A stretch of DNA of 59,322 nt from an uncultured Eubacteriaceae bacterium (GCA_903789635.1 CAIFEY010000015.1:1-59322), one strand, 5' to 3'. Positions 46,064 through 55,724 are shown, counted from the first letter of the stretch. Notes: generated by a model from the letters alone, not told the origin. Numbers and translations are program-made.

Positions 46064-46369
46064 CTACTGCTGCGCCCCGCGGCAGCAGTCCGCGAAGTGG
46101 AACGGACCGACCTTGTAGATGACCCAGGTCGTGAGCGCGGAGTCGGTCGCCCGCTCGATCGGCACGTTCGTCGTGATCCGGTACAGGTCGACGCCGCCCT
46201 CGCTCCGGTCGAACTGCGCGTGCATGGTCAGCGCGCTGACCGGGGAGTAAGGGAAGACCGCGGCCCTGAGCGCGAACCCGCGCGACATGAACATCATGGA
46301 AACTACGGCGAGCAGCGCCAGGACGACGCAGATGTTTTTCACTGCTCTCTTTCTCATCACTTTCATCAT
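46064..46369 (-). CDS. Small hypothetical membrane-anchored protein
   Basis: A 101-residue frame with an N-terminal hydrophobic helix after basic residues (KRAVKNICVVLALLAVVSMM), probably an uncleaved anchor or signal, and a soluble remainder without recognised motif. Two Cys near the end (FADCCRG). The start follows AAAAAGGGGTGTA. I do not recognise the family. Confidence 0.55.
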   Translation of the reverse strand: MMKVMRKRAVKNICVVLALLAVVSMMFMSRGFALRAAVFPYSPVSALTMHAQFDRSEGGVDLYRITTNVPIERATDSALTTWVIYKVGPFHFADCCRGAQQ

Positions 46370-46633
46370 TACACCCCTTTTTCACCTCCGGATCCCAATC
46401 TTTCTAACCCCTGGATCCAGCTCTAAAAATAACCCAATTAAATATCCCTGTATCAGTCTCGTAATACCCTTACATTAATACTGCCATAACATTGCAATAT
46501 CCCTGTAATAATCCCGTAAATAATAACCGACTGTGCCGATCGGTAATGAGTACTTGTTTTTTATATAACATGGAATGCGGGGCGTAGTCAATATATTCTA
46601 ATTCATTTAAGAATTGATAAGAAATGATAATTG

Positions 46634-47212
46634 TTACTGGTTGAGAATTTTCCCGGTGGGCTCGGCTGGCTCTTCCGTTTTCGATCCGGTGGACGCCGTC
46701 GGACCGGCGGACTCCTTCGAGCCTGTGGATTCTTCCGGTCGGTAATAACCCAAGGTCGCGGCGGCAGTTCGGCTCGCGGTCTTCAGCCAGATGTCTGCCT
46801 TTGCCCGGAAGGAGTCGAGGATGTCTCTTAAGGTGATCTCGGCCATGCGCTGCTCGGCGGCCTGCTGGATCTCGTCGTAGTACTCCTGCAGGGCGAGCTG
46901 GATGTTCACACCGACGCCGCACTCGGGGTTGGTGTGGGTGTCCAGGTGGAGGAGCGGCTTGTCCTGCTCGACGGCGCGGTAGACGTCCAGGAGGGTGATC
47001 TCCTCCGGGGCCTTGGCGAGCGCCGGCTTCGGGTGGCCCGTCACGCTGACGAGGAGGTCGGCCCTGCGCAGCTTGGACATCAGCTGGCGCACGCAGCCCG
47101 GGTTGGTCTGGATGCTCTCCGCGATGCTGTCGCTCGTCAGGGAGTGGATCGGATTTAAGTGGATGTAGGCGAGGATGTGAACCGCGTCGCTGACTTTGGT
47201 GGAATATCTCAT
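46634..47212 (-). CDS. Rrf2-family transcriptional regulator
   Basis: A 192-residue regulator. The HTH is the N-terminal Rrf2 type (SDAVHILAYIHLNPIHSLTSDSIAESIQTNPGCVRQLMSKL), with LAKAPEEITLLDVYRAVEQD following. The three-cysteine Fe-S cluster of IscR/NsrR is absent (only isolated Cys), so it probably senses something else. The C-terminal ~45 residues are a low-complexity Ser/Thr/Glu/Pro tail. It is divergent from the sirtuin pair and may control it. Confidence 0.85.
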   Translation of the reverse strand: MRYSTKVSDAVHILAYIHLNPIHSLTSDSIAESIQTNPGCVRQLMSKLRRADLLVSVTGHPKPALAKAPEEITLLDVYRAVEQDKPLLHLDTHTNPECGVGVNIQLALQEYYDEIQQAAEQRMAEITLRDILDSFRAKADIWLKTASRTAAATLGYYRPEESTGSKESAGPTASTGSKTEEPAEPTGKILNQ

Positions 47213-47228
47213 GGTGCTGCAATGCCTC

Positions 47229-47269
47229 CTGTTAGCTGTTTTTCTTTGATGTTATTTTAATTCTAACAG
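47229..47269. promoter_or_regulatory. Possible Rrf2 operator
   Basis: CTGTTAG (47229-47235) and CTAACAG (47263-47269) form an inverted repeat between the divergent Rrf2 and sirtuin genes, just upstream of the -35 box. Low-strength evidence. Confidence 0.35.
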
Positions 47270-47273
47270 CCTA

Positions 47274-47302
47274 TTGACAAAATTACAAGTGCAGGATATA
47301 CT
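47274..47302 (+). promoter_or_regulatory. Promoter of the sirtuin pair
   Basis: TTGACA (47274-47279), 17-bp spacer, TATACT (47297-47302). The leader would be about 215 nt. Confidence 0.75.
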
Positions 47303-47523
47303 GAGGTTGCTGTTGGAAATAAAATTACAGCAAGGTCAGACGGCAAAGACGGAGGGCGGACGGAGACGGTTGATACAGACGTAAATTTCTGCCAGGGTCA
47401 ATGCAGGAAGCCGGAACGGAAACAACGTCTGGAACCGGAGTCTCGGCTGAAATTGAAGAACAGATAAGATAACAGAATTAACCGTAACAATCAGGAAAGG
47501 ATTGCAGAAAGGGAGGCAGGATT

Positions 47524-48522
47524 ATGAGGCTGACAGCGGACGCGAAGGCGCGGAACGCGCGGGTGCTGGACGGATCGGAAGCGATGCGGGCGATGAACGG
47601 AACGCCGGAGTCGCAGGAGATGATGAAGAAGGTGGAGCAGGTCCTGGAATGGATCGATGAGGCGGACGCGGTCGTGATCGGCGGTGCGAGCGGAATTTCC
47701 ACAGCGAACGGATTCGACTACTACAACCACCACACGCCGTTTTTCAACAAGTATTTCGCGGACTTCGGAAAGATTTACCACGAGCCGAGCTGCTGGCAGC
47801 TGCTCTACCATCACTACAACAGCGACGAGGAGCGCTGGGCGTATATGGCGAGGAACGGATGCGTGATGCTCGACCTGCCGGCGGGCCAGACGTACCTGGA
47901 CCTGCACGCGCTCGTCGGGGATAAGGACTACTACGTCATCACGACCAACCAGGACGCGCAGTTCGCCAAGGTGTTCGATCCTGAGCGGATCTTCACGATT
48001 CAGGGCGACGCCCACTGGATGCAGTGCTCGCGCCGGTGCCACGATAAGATTTACCGGTCCGAGGAGACCCTTCACAAGCTGAACGCGAGCATCGTGCACG
48101 GAAAGATTCCGACGGAAATGGTGCCGCGCTGCCCGGTCTGCGGAGAGGTTATGGAACCGTGGGTGAAGTCATTCATCTTCCATTACAGCAGCTACTGGGA
48201 CGAGCAGGCGGACAAGTACAAGGCGTATCTGAAGGAACATATCAACCAGAAGGTGCTGTTCTTCGCCCTCGGCGTCGGCAATATGACGCCGGAGTTCATC
48301 AAGCACCCGTTCATCAACATGACGTACAACTGGCCGAACGCGCGCCTCGTCCTGCTGAACATCGGCGAGCCTGACCCGATGAAGGAGATCGCGGACAAGA
48401 CGGTCGCGATGAACGCGGACATCCTGGAGACGCTGAAGACGATGGCCGAGATGAAGACCGGAACGACAAGAAGGGGTACACGATCAAATGAACAAGTATA
48501 CAGAAACTGCGAAGAAAATTAA
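47524..48522 (+). CDS. Class M-like sirtuin, first of a pair
   Basis: A 332-residue Sir2-fold protein. NAD-binding motifs are GGASGISTANGFDYY and ITTNQDAQF (Asn about 142, matching the catalytic Asn). The position of the deacetylase His is Gln (about 160, in TIQGDAHW), as in macrodomain-linked SirTM enzymes that act as ADP-ribosyltransferases. Four zinc Cys are visible (MQCSRRC and RCPVC). No macrodomain, GcvH-like or lipoate-ligase gene lies beside it, unlike typical SirTM loci. It overlaps the second sirtuin by 35 bp. Confidence 0.88.
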   Translation: MRLTADAKARNARVLDGSEAMRAMNGTPESQEMMKKVEQVLEWIDEADAVVIGGASGISTANGFDYYNHHTPFFNKYFADFGKIYHEPSCWQLLYHHYNSDEERWAYMARNGCVMLDLPAGQTYLDLHALVGDKDYYVITTNQDAQFAKVFDPERIFTIQGDAHWMQCSRRCHDKIYRSEETLHKLNASIVHGKIPTEMVPRCPVCGEVMEPWVKSFIFHYSSYWDEQADKYKAYLKEHINQKVLFFALGVGNMTPEFIKHPFINMTYNWPNARLVLLNIGEPDPMKEIADKTVAMNADILETLKTMAEMKTGTTRRGTRSNEQVYRNCEEN

Positions 48523-49327
48523 GGATGCGGATGCCGTTCTGATCGGCGCTAGCAACGGGCTTTCCATCACGGAGGGCATTCACCTGTTCGCGGACAATGA
48601 GGCGTTCGAGTCGCTGTTCGGCGATCTGAAGCGGAAATACGGGATTCGCTGCCTCCTGCAGGCAATGAGCGTACAGTGGCCGTCAGAAGAGGAAAAATGG
48701 GGCTTCTGGAGCCGCCTGGCGCACCATTACTGCAGCAGTTACGAGCCAACCCCAGTCATGCAGGACCTGAAGGCGGTGGTCGGCGATAAGGATTACTTTG
48801 TCATCACCTCCAACGGCGAGTGCCACTTCGAGAAGTGCGGATTCTCTGAGGACCGAGTCTACGAGGTCGAGGGGAACTGGCTCACCATGCAGTGCTCTGC
48901 TGCCTGCCACGACAAAATTTACCCTTCCGCAGACCTCCTGGAGCAGCTGTCTAAATCCGAAGCGGACGGCCGCATCCCTTCCGACATGGTTCCGCGCTGC
49001 CCTGAGTGCGGCGCGCCGATGCAGCCGCACTTCCAGGTCTATCCGAACTACATTCCGGACACGGAGCCGCGCCGCCGCTTTACCGAATTCCTGAAGAAAT
49101 ACACCGGCAGGAAACTGGTCATCCTGGAGCTCGGCATCGGCGCGAGGAACCAGCTGATCAAGGGACCGCTGATGCGCCTGACCGCGAGCGAGCCGAACGC
49201 GACGTATATCACGGTCAACCTCAGCGAGCTCTACATCGCGGACAACATCAAGGACAAGTCCTACGGACTCGAGGGATACCTCAGCGACGTGATGGCGGAA
49301 CTGCGCAGGGCGGTTGAGAGCCTGTAA
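48488..49327 (+). CDS. Class M-like sirtuin, second of a pair
   Basis: A 279-residue paralog of the preceding gene. It keeps GASNGLSITEG, the Asn in ITSNGECHF and four zinc Cys (MQCSAACHDKIY, RCPECGAPM). The catalytic His/Gln position is Glu (YEVEGNW), and the SirTM-like Asp after TSN is also changed. It may be an altered or inactive partner. The ATG lies within the end of the first gene, so the two are translationally coupled and could form a heteromer. Confidence 0.85.
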   Translation: MNKYTETAKKIKDADAVLIGASNGLSITEGIHLFADNEAFESLFGDLKRKYGIRCLLQAMSVQWPSEEEKWGFWSRLAHHYCSSYEPTPVMQDLKAVVGDKDYFVITSNGECHFEKCGFSEDRVYEVEGNWLTMQCSAACHDKIYPSADLLEQLSKSEADGRIPSDMVPRCPECGAPMQPHFQVYPNYIPDTEPRRRFTEFLKKYTGRKLVILELGIGARNQLIKGPLMRLTASEPNATYITVNLSELYIADNIKDKSYGLEGYLSDVMAELRRAVESL

Positions 49328-49449
49328 CGGCAGGTCGGCAGCCACGGGATATAGGGTTTATCGTAAAATGGCCTGATCCCCCGAACATTTCTGGGCGTCG
49401 TCCAGCCGTTCGGGGTATCATATACACAACATACATACTAAATGCGGAA

Positions 49450-49515
49450 GTCACGGGCCGCGCAGAGTTTCGTACGAGTTGCTGTGCGGATCCGCGCGGC
49501 CCGTGACCGTTTTTG
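49450..49515 (+). terminator. Long-stem terminator after the sirtuin pair
   Basis: GTCACGGGCCGCGC pairs perfectly with GCGCGGCCCGTGAC and a T-run follows. A second hairpin, CCCCGAAC / GTTCGGGG, lies just upstream near 49379-49418. Confidence 0.85.
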
Positions 49516-49594
49516 GATACGGTATACAGAATTAGTGTTGGGATAACACAACTACAGAGTCAATTCGTACTAATGATAATCAGGGGGAGTTTAC

Positions 49595-50308
49595 GTGGAA
49601 GAGCAGAAGATGAGTCAAGCGGTGCAGGTGCCGCCGGAATTTCAGGAAACGGAAGAGATGGAAGAATGGGAGAAAAAGCTGGAGAACCAGAGGGAGGACA
49701 TCCTGATCCCGCAGGGGGTCATCAGCGACTACTTCCGCTGGAAGACGTTCATGGAGGACGAGGTCGAGTTTTGGGAGGTTGGGGGAACCTGGCACACCAA
49801 GCCGCACTGCGCCCGCGTCCTGCTGCTGTCGCTCCTGATCGGAAACGAGTACCATCTGCCGAAGAAGGAGATCAACGCGCTCGCGATGGCCTCGGTGTTC
49901 CACGATTCCAGGAGGAAGACCGAGTGGTACGACGTCTCGCATGGGCAGCGCGCGGCGGACTACTACCGCGAGTACTGCGGTACGCACCCGCTGCCGTTCG
50001 ATGAGCGGACCTACCTCGTGATGGCCGGCCACGACAGGAAGGACGAGGAGTGGGAGGCGAAGATCCGAGAGGAGCTTCCGGACGACCGTTACGTCGTGTT
50101 CCTGTACCGGATCTTCAAGGATGCCGACGCGCTCGACCGTTTCCGCCTGGGAAAGGGCGGACTCGACGTCAATTACATCAGGACGCTGAAGGCTAAGACG
50201 ATGGTGCTCTTTGCCAAGCACATCTGGCTCGCGACGCCGGAGAAAGTATTCGAAGAACAGGCGGATAGACGTCGTGATAGACGCAGGCGCGCGCGTGCGG
50301 TAAAATAA
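49595..50308 (+). CDS. HD-domain phosphohydrolase
   Basis: A 237-residue HD-superfamily protein. The His residues in TWHTKPHC, the HD pair in ASVFHDSRR, the second AGHDRKDEE and the Asp in KDADALDRFRLG form the metal site. The C terminus is Arg-rich. GTG 49595 follows AGGGGGAG. It is upstream of pncA and pncB, so a nucleotide or dinucleotide substrate is possible, but none can be assigned. Confidence 0.85.
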   Translation: MEEQKMSQAVQVPPEFQETEEMEEWEKKLENQREDILIPQGVISDYFRWKTFMEDEVEFWEVGGTWHTKPHCARVLLLSLLIGNEYHLPKKEINALAMASVFHDSRRKTEWYDVSHGQRAADYYREYCGTHPLPFDERTYLVMAGHDRKDEEWEAKIREELPDDRYVVFLYRIFKDADALDRFRLGKGGLDVNYIRTLKAKTMVLFAKHIWLATPEKVFEEQADRRRDRRRRARAVK

Positions 50309-50402
50309 CATTGGACAGAGAAAACTGTTTCGGCATCCGGCCTATTAGATGGCCGGGCGCCGCATAATATGGAAGAAAATACCAGTCGCAAGGAGGAGAA
50401 CC

Positions 50403-50945
50403 ATGGCGGAGAAGTATTTGATCGTCGTCGACGTCCAGAACGATTTCGTGACGGACGCGCTCGGAACCCTGGAGGCGGAGGCAGCAGCCCCGGCGATCAT
50501 AGAGAAGGCGAAAAATTTTGACGGCAGCGTCGTGTTCACGCAGGACACGCATCCGGAAAACTATATGGACACACAGGAAGGGGAGCTCCTCCCGGTGCCG
50601 CACTGCATCAAGGGTACGAACGGCTGGAAGCTGATCCCGGAGCTCGCGGCGCTGCAGAAGGAGAAAAATCTGCCGGTCTACGAGAAGCCGACGTTCGGAA
50701 GCGTTCGCCTGGCGCAGGATCTCGCGGAAAAGGACAAGGCGGAAGGCGTGGAATCGGTCGAGCTCATCGGCCTCTGCACGGACATCTGCGTGCTGTCCAA
50801 CGCGCTGCTGATCAAGGCGTTCCTCCCGGAAGTGCCGATCTACGTGGACGCGGCCTGCTGTGCGGGCGTGACGCCGGAGAAACACCGCGCGGCCCTGCTG
50901 TCCATGGAGAGCTGCCAGATCCGCCTGAAGAATCAGGAGGCGTAA
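50403..50945 (+). CDS. pncA: Nicotinamidase-like cysteine hydrolase
   Basis: A 180-residue isochorismatase-fold amidase. The triad is Asp in VVDVQNDF, Lys in YEKPTFGS and Cys in GLCTDICVLSNAL. The DTHPENY segment carries the metal-site residues. ATG 50403 follows AAGGAGGAG. It ends 2 bp before pncB, so nicotinamide deamidation to nicotinate is the likely reaction. Confidence 0.9.
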   Translation: MAEKYLIVVDVQNDFVTDALGTLEAEAAAPAIIEKAKNFDGSVVFTQDTHPENYMDTQEGELLPVPHCIKGTNGWKLIPELAALQKEKNLPVYEKPTFGSVRLAQDLAEKDKAEGVESVELIGLCTDICVLSNALLIKAFLPEVPIYVDAACCAGVTPEKHRAALLSMESCQIRLKNQEA

Positions 50946-50947
50946 GC

Positions 50948-52435
50948 ATGATTAAGACACAGTTCGATAAGAGAAATATCAGCATGGTCATGGATCTCTA
51001 CGAGATGACCATGGCAAACGGCTATTTTCTGCGCGAGAAGGACCCGCACCGCGTCGTGTTCGACGTGTTTTACCGCAGGAACCCGGACAACGGAGGCTAC
51101 GCGGTTTTTGCCGGCCTGGAGCAGGTGATCGAGCTGATCGAGAACCTGCACTTCGGCGAGGATGACATCGAGTACTTCCGCTCGCTGAACATGTTTTCGG
51201 ATGAGTTCTTAGACTACCTGAGCAAGTTCCGGTTCAGCGGCGACATCTACGCGTTCCCGGAGGGCACGGTCATGTACCCGAGCGAGCCGATCCTGACGGT
51301 CGACGCGCCTCTGATCGACGCGCAGCTCCTGGAGACCGCGATCCTGGCGGAGATTAACCACCAGTCCCTGATCGCGACCAAGACCAGCCGCATCGTCCAC
51401 GCGTCCAAGGGCAGGGCAGTCTCCGACTTCGGCGCAAGGCGCGCGCACAACATGGACGCGGCCGTATACGGCGCCAGGGCGGCCTACATCGCGGGCGCAT
51501 CCTCGACGGCGACCGTGCTGGCGGGCAAGCGCTTCGGCATCCCGGTGAGCGGCACGATGGCCCACAGCTGGGTAATGTACTTCAAGGACGAGTTCGAGGC
51601 CTTCAGAAACTACGCGATCACCTACCCGGACAACACCGTGCTCCTCGTGGACACCTACGACGTCCTGGACTCCGGCATCCCGAACGCGATTCGTACGGCA
51701 AAAGAAGTCCTGGAACCCATGGGGAAGCGTCTGAAGGGCATCCGCCTGGACTCCGGCGACCTCGCCTACCTGTCCAAGGAATCCCGCCGCATGCTGGACG
51801 AGGCCGGCATGACAGACTGCCAGATCGTCGTCTCCAACAGCCTGGACGAGTACACGATCACCTCCATCCTGAATCAGGGCGGCAGAATCGACAGCTTCGG
51901 CGTCGGCGAACGCCTGATCACGGCTAAGAGCGACCCGGTCTTCGGCGCCGTCTATAAGATCGCCGGCGTCTGGAACGAGGACGGCTGCCAGCCGCGCATC
52001 AAGGTCTCCGAGTCTCCGGAGAAGATCACGAACCCGGGCAGGAAGCAGGTCTATCGCATCTACAACGAGGACGGCCAGGCCGTCGCCGACCTGATCACCC
52101 TGTTCGACGAGCCCGTCGACCTCACTGCCCCGTACCGCTACGTCGACCCGATCAAACCTTGGAAAAACCGCAGCTTCGAGAACTGCACCGCCAAGCCGCT
52201 CCTGCAGCGCGTCATCAAGGACGGCAAGCGCGTCGTCAACCTCCCGACCCTGGAAGAGCTCCGCACCTACGTGCGTGACCAGCTCGACCACGAGATCTGG
52301 CCGGAGGAGCAGCGCTTCGAGAACCCGCATCCGCACCACTTGGATATGAGTCCGGATTACTATGAGATGAAGATGGATCTTCTGAAGGAAACGCAGAAAC
52401 ACGGGGGCCAGCAGCTCACCGGTTCTCGCGACTGA
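50948..52435 (+). CDS. pncB: Nicotinate phosphoribosyltransferase
   Basis: A 495-residue enzyme that forms nicotinate mononucleotide from nicotinate and PRPP. SDFGARRAHNMDAAVYG, VSGTMAHSWV, VLLVDTYDVLDSG, KGIRLDSGDLAYLSKE and SFGVGERLITAK are the family motifs. It is the last gene before the right-hand repeat region. The nested palindrome begins at its TGA stop codon. Confidence 0.95.
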   Translation: MIKTQFDKRNISMVMDLYEMTMANGYFLREKDPHRVVFDVFYRRNPDNGGYAVFAGLEQVIELIENLHFGEDDIEYFRSLNMFSDEFLDYLSKFRFSGDIYAFPEGTVMYPSEPILTVDAPLIDAQLLETAILAEINHQSLIATKTSRIVHASKGRAVSDFGARRAHNMDAAVYGARAAYIAGASSTATVLAGKRFGIPVSGTMAHSWVMYFKDEFEAFRNYAITYPDNTVLLVDTYDVLDSGIPNAIRTAKEVLEPMGKRLKGIRLDSGDLAYLSKESRRMLDEAGMTDCQIVVSNSLDEYTITSILNQGGRIDSFGVGERLITAKSDPVFGAVYKIAGVWNEDGCQPRIKVSESPEKITNPGRKQVYRIYNEDGQAVADLITLFDEPVDLTAPYRYVDPIKPWKNRSFENCTAKPLLQRVIKDGKRVVNLPTLEELRTYVRDQLDHEIWPEEQRFENPHPHHLDMSPDYYEMKMDLLKETQKHGGQQLTGSRD

Positions 52436-52880
52436 CAATTCTATACACGGAAACACGGGCACCCGAAGCTCGCGTAATACGGACTACAGAAGCTCCCAGA
52501 GAAACACGGGCGCCCTCAGCTCACTAGGGCTTCGCGCTTGACAAGTGTATACACAGAAACACAGGTACCCGAAGCGTCGCTAGGTCCTCGTAACAGACAA
52601 TTCAATACTCAGAACTCAAGGGATTTCGGGAGTTGCACTAAAGAGAGTGCAACTCCAACGAAATCCCTTTTTCGTTCTTCGTTGAATTGTAGCTGTTACT
52701 GCGGAATCGCTTGCTTCGGGTACCCGTGTTTTGGTATATCTGGTAAGGCGAAGAAGTGAGCTGAGGGCGGCCGTGTTTTGAGAGCTTTATGCGTCCGTAT
52801 TGCGCGAACTGATGGCGCCTGGGTTTTGGTATAGATTGTAAGGCGGGGCAGTGAGCTGAGGGCGCCGGTGTTTTGAGATT
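52432..52880. repeat. Nested-palindrome element, copy 2 (multi-layer)
   Basis: At least four inverted layers surround the core hairpin GGATTTCGGGAGTTGCAC / GTGCAACTCCAACGAAATCC (about 52621-52667). From inside out: GACAATTCAA / TTGAATTGTA; AACACAGGTACCCGAAGCG / CTTCGGGTACCCGTGTTTT; AAACACGGGCGCCCTCAGCT / AGCTGAGGGCGGCCGTGTTT; GTAATACGGACTACAGAAGC / CGTCCGTATTGCGC. The outermost ATTCTATACAC pairs with GGTATAGATTGTA. It could form a cruciform or RNA hairpin with arms near 200 nt. It starts at the pncB stop. Confidence 0.85.
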
Positions 52881-53412
52881 TTGGTTGGCGGGGGGCTGTG
52901 ATTGGTCGAGGCGATGAAGGAGGTCGAGGGATGTGCAGGGAAGAGGTGCGCTTCCTCGGCGGGGCTCGGAAGCGGATTGTCACTGTCACTGCTGTCGCTC
53001 AGTCGGAATTTGGAGCGAAAAGAATGGATTTCCGACTGTTAAATTATTAACTAGGAATTTAGCTGCTCTACGTGGGATATTCCGAAAATCCAGCGCAGTT
53101 CAGTCTGCAGAATTGGGAGCAATTATCTGAGGGTGCTCATGGATGCTGAACAATATGTGTTAATAATCATTTACCTACACGATACGAATATAGAAAACTG
53201 TAAACTAGATGGCATAAAGGCTATGACTGCGCTGGATAAGGTGCGGTTATAGCCTTTGTTCATCTCTAGGCGGTGGGCCGCATCGAGATAGCGCAGGGAA
53301 TATTTAGGAAAATGTCATTTACAGGCGCGCATTCCGAAGAAAGTGGAGAACACTTCGGAACTATGAAAAATGAAGGGGTGTTTCCGATGGCGTGGCCTGC
53401 AATCCAGCCCGT
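52881..53412. other. Gap between palindrome elements
   Basis: No gene. It is partly AT-rich (53030-53230). A fragment resembling the palindrome modules (TCGCTCAGTCGGAATTTGGA) is visible near 52995. Nothing else supported. Confidence 0.4.
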
Positions 53413-53580
53413 GCGGCTGCGCTAGGTCCTCGCGACAGACAATTCCATTGCTTGGAACTCATAGGATTTCGGGAGCTGCACTAAGAGGAGTGCAGCTCCA
53501 GCGAAATCCTGCTTTCGTTCCGCGCGGAATTGTCACTGTCACTGCGGAATCGCTCGCTGAGGGTACCCGTGTTTTAGTAT
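53413..53580. repeat. Nested-palindrome element, copy 3
   Basis: Single-layer copy: CGCTAGGTCCTCGCGACAGA and CAATTCCATTGC on the left; the core GGATTTCGGGAGCTGCAC / GTGCAGCTCCAGCGAAATCC at 53465-53510; then GCGGAATTGTCACTGTCAC and GCTGAGGGTACCCGTGTTTT on the right. Core sequence is nearly identical to copy 1. Confidence 0.8.
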
Positions 53581-53634
53581 ATTTTTGTTTGGCGGGGATT
53601 GACGGTTGGCCGCGGTGGTAAAGGAAGTCGGGGG

Positions 53635-54190
53635 AGTATGAGGGAAGCGGTAGAACTCGCTCAACGCAGGGCTTCGCGAGTTCTTAGATTTCCAGGAAGG
53701 TGCGAAAACACTTCCGGTGGTCGTGTTTTCCTATTGCCTTTGCCGCACTTCGTGCGGCAGAGTGGGAGAATGCTCAACCGTGTCGCTGGCGCTCCCGGTT
53801 TCGCATTCTCCCTGATCGAGCGGCCGGCCGCTTTTTGCTGAGATTGCGGGCCGACCGAAGGAAGGAATTGGACGTCGCTGTCGCTTTGGTCCAATTCCCT
53901 TGATTGTATCGGCGCGCCATCCGGATGTAAGGGGCGCGCCGAAGGTGCGGTCAGTCGGATTTGTCAGGCTGGGATTCCGACGGACAGCGCGTGGGTCGCC
54001 CGGGCGCCGCTGCGATGAGTGATAGCAGCAATGAGAGCGCGGCGTCGCGATCAGCAAAAGACGTGGATATGCGCTGGCGATGATAACATAATAGATATCG
54101 CCGCGCGGCCCTCCGGGCAAGGGGTTAGCCCTCCGGGGTACCGGACCGTTCGAAAACGGGGACTGATGACGCAGGTATACAGTATCCATG
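53635..54190 (+). repeat. Hairpin-rich repeat module D, copy 1
   Basis: Contains GGAATTGGAC / GTCCAATTCC (53865-53900) and GGCGCGCC / GGCGCGCC stems, with CGCTCAACGCAGGGCTTCGC at the start. The same order of segments appears at 57505-57780 with a shorter interior. It directly precedes family B copy 4, so D and B probably form one element in this orientation. Confidence 0.65.
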
Positions 54191-55115
54191 GTCAATACAG
54201 GCAGAGGGATTTTGTCAAACGGTGAAGAATCCCGTTCTCGGGAATGTTAAAAGATTAATTATGTTATTTGGTGAAGATCGCCGATTTCGAAACGGTTGCG
54301 CGCAATCGAATTAACGATAATGAGTATCGGGGTCAGAAATCGCTGTAATCGAATAGTGCTTCTATACACGGAGCAGCTAGAGTCAGACAGTTTAATATCT
54401 GATTCAAGTTTCGTTCAGGTATAGATATCACGAGTGCTCTCTGATCTTTGGGATGGAGAGCACGGGTAGAATTTACTGCATATTAATGTACAGATCGACG
54501 TACAAGAATTTATATTTTCTTCTTCGGGAAAAATTGACAGAACGATTTTTAATTTCTTCATAAAATCGCCCCTGATTCGCATTGACTGAACCAAAAAAGC
54601 AGCCCGGGAAAGTCGAGCCCGAACCCTGGAATTTCGAGGCTGTTTTTCCTGGAGAAGCCATCCGAAAAAAAGGCGGTCGTGCTCAGCAGGCTGTTAAATT
54701 ACCAGTAACTGGTGTATGGTGTATACAGCCACTGTCCCCCAGTATCCGACGCCCCGGTATTTTCCATCCCGGTGTCCCGCGAGGGCAGCTCCGGTTCCCC
54801 GAAAGGCAATCCCGGCATCCCGCGAGGGCGATGCTCCTTTGCGGGAACGCATTGGACGCAGCTGACCAACGGGAGGCTGCGGACCTTCGGCCCGCGGCCC
54901 CAACCCCAGCCATACAGGGGGCCGGCGGGCCGCTCGCCGCGCGCCATTCCGGCATTTAGGGCGCGCGGCGAAAAAATCAAGAAATCGGACGAACGTGACA
55001 GCGGAGGACGATTTCAACCATTTCATAAAATCGCAGCGACGCGACAGCGAATGGAGCGTCGCTTCCTTCCCTGGAATCACTGAAACACGGCCGAATCCGC
55101 GAGGCCGTGTTTCAA
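54190..55115 (+). repeat. Composite repeat family B, copy 4 (best preserved)
   Basis: AT-rich half from GAATCCCGTTCTCGGGAATG (54228), GATAATGAGTATCGGGGTCA, stem GTGCTCTC / GAGAGCAC (54434-54463), TGTAC / GTACA stem, then TTGACAGAACG. The GC-rich half begins near 54730 with repeated CCCGCGAGGGC-type units and carries the GCCGCGCGCC / GGGCGCGCGGC stem at about 54938-54972. It closes with GAAACACGGCC / GGCCGTGTTTC (55082-55113). The B4 stem differs from B2/B3 at a paired position (T-A instead of C-G). Confidence 0.8.
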
Positions 55116-55724
55116 CCACCCCGCCGCCCCGCGTCGACGTCGGCTATAAATCAAATTTCCTGCTCAGCGGAATTAATTGTATACATTGCCGGCTATGTGC
55201 AATATATCCTTTCAAGCCGAACTCTCCCGCGCCCGGAGCCAGGAAAAGAGGGTGCAAGCGGGGTCGGATCACAATAATCCAGTAAACAACTGGTCGCCTT
55301 GCGCATTGAAACAGACAACATGATCGCAGCGCCGGAGAGAAACTCGGCTATATTTCACAATTGAATAATAGCCGAGTTTCTCGTGTCCTCAGACGATTGG
55401 AGCGTTCGGCGATCTTCCTAACCACGAAAAATATGAACTATAGCCGGAGAAAATCGAAAGTACTTCCGCTCACAGGAAAGAATTCATTACAGCCGACGGA
55501 AATGGTGATTGCTGGTAATCAGCGGGCCTACGGGCCCTTCGCTGCGAGCTCTTCGCCGCGCAATTCCGGTATTTAGGGTGGGGCAGTGAAATGACGATTT
55601 TCCGCCGCCGCGCCGTGGTATAAAGAAGAAAAAGCCGCCGGCGCAGAGGATAGTTTCTGTGACGCAGACGGTTAATCTGGATAGAAATAATTGTGTAAAC
55701 ATAAGAAAGGGCAAAGGGGATCGA
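55116..55724. other. Gap before the aldo/keto reductase, with a perfect 15-bp hairpin
   Basis: GAGAAACTCGGCTAT (55337-55351) pairs without mismatch with ATAGCCGAGTTTCTC (55368-55382). There is no T-run after it. A family B fragment (GGGCCCTTCGCTGCGAGCTC) lies near 55530. No gene supported. Confidence 0.55.
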
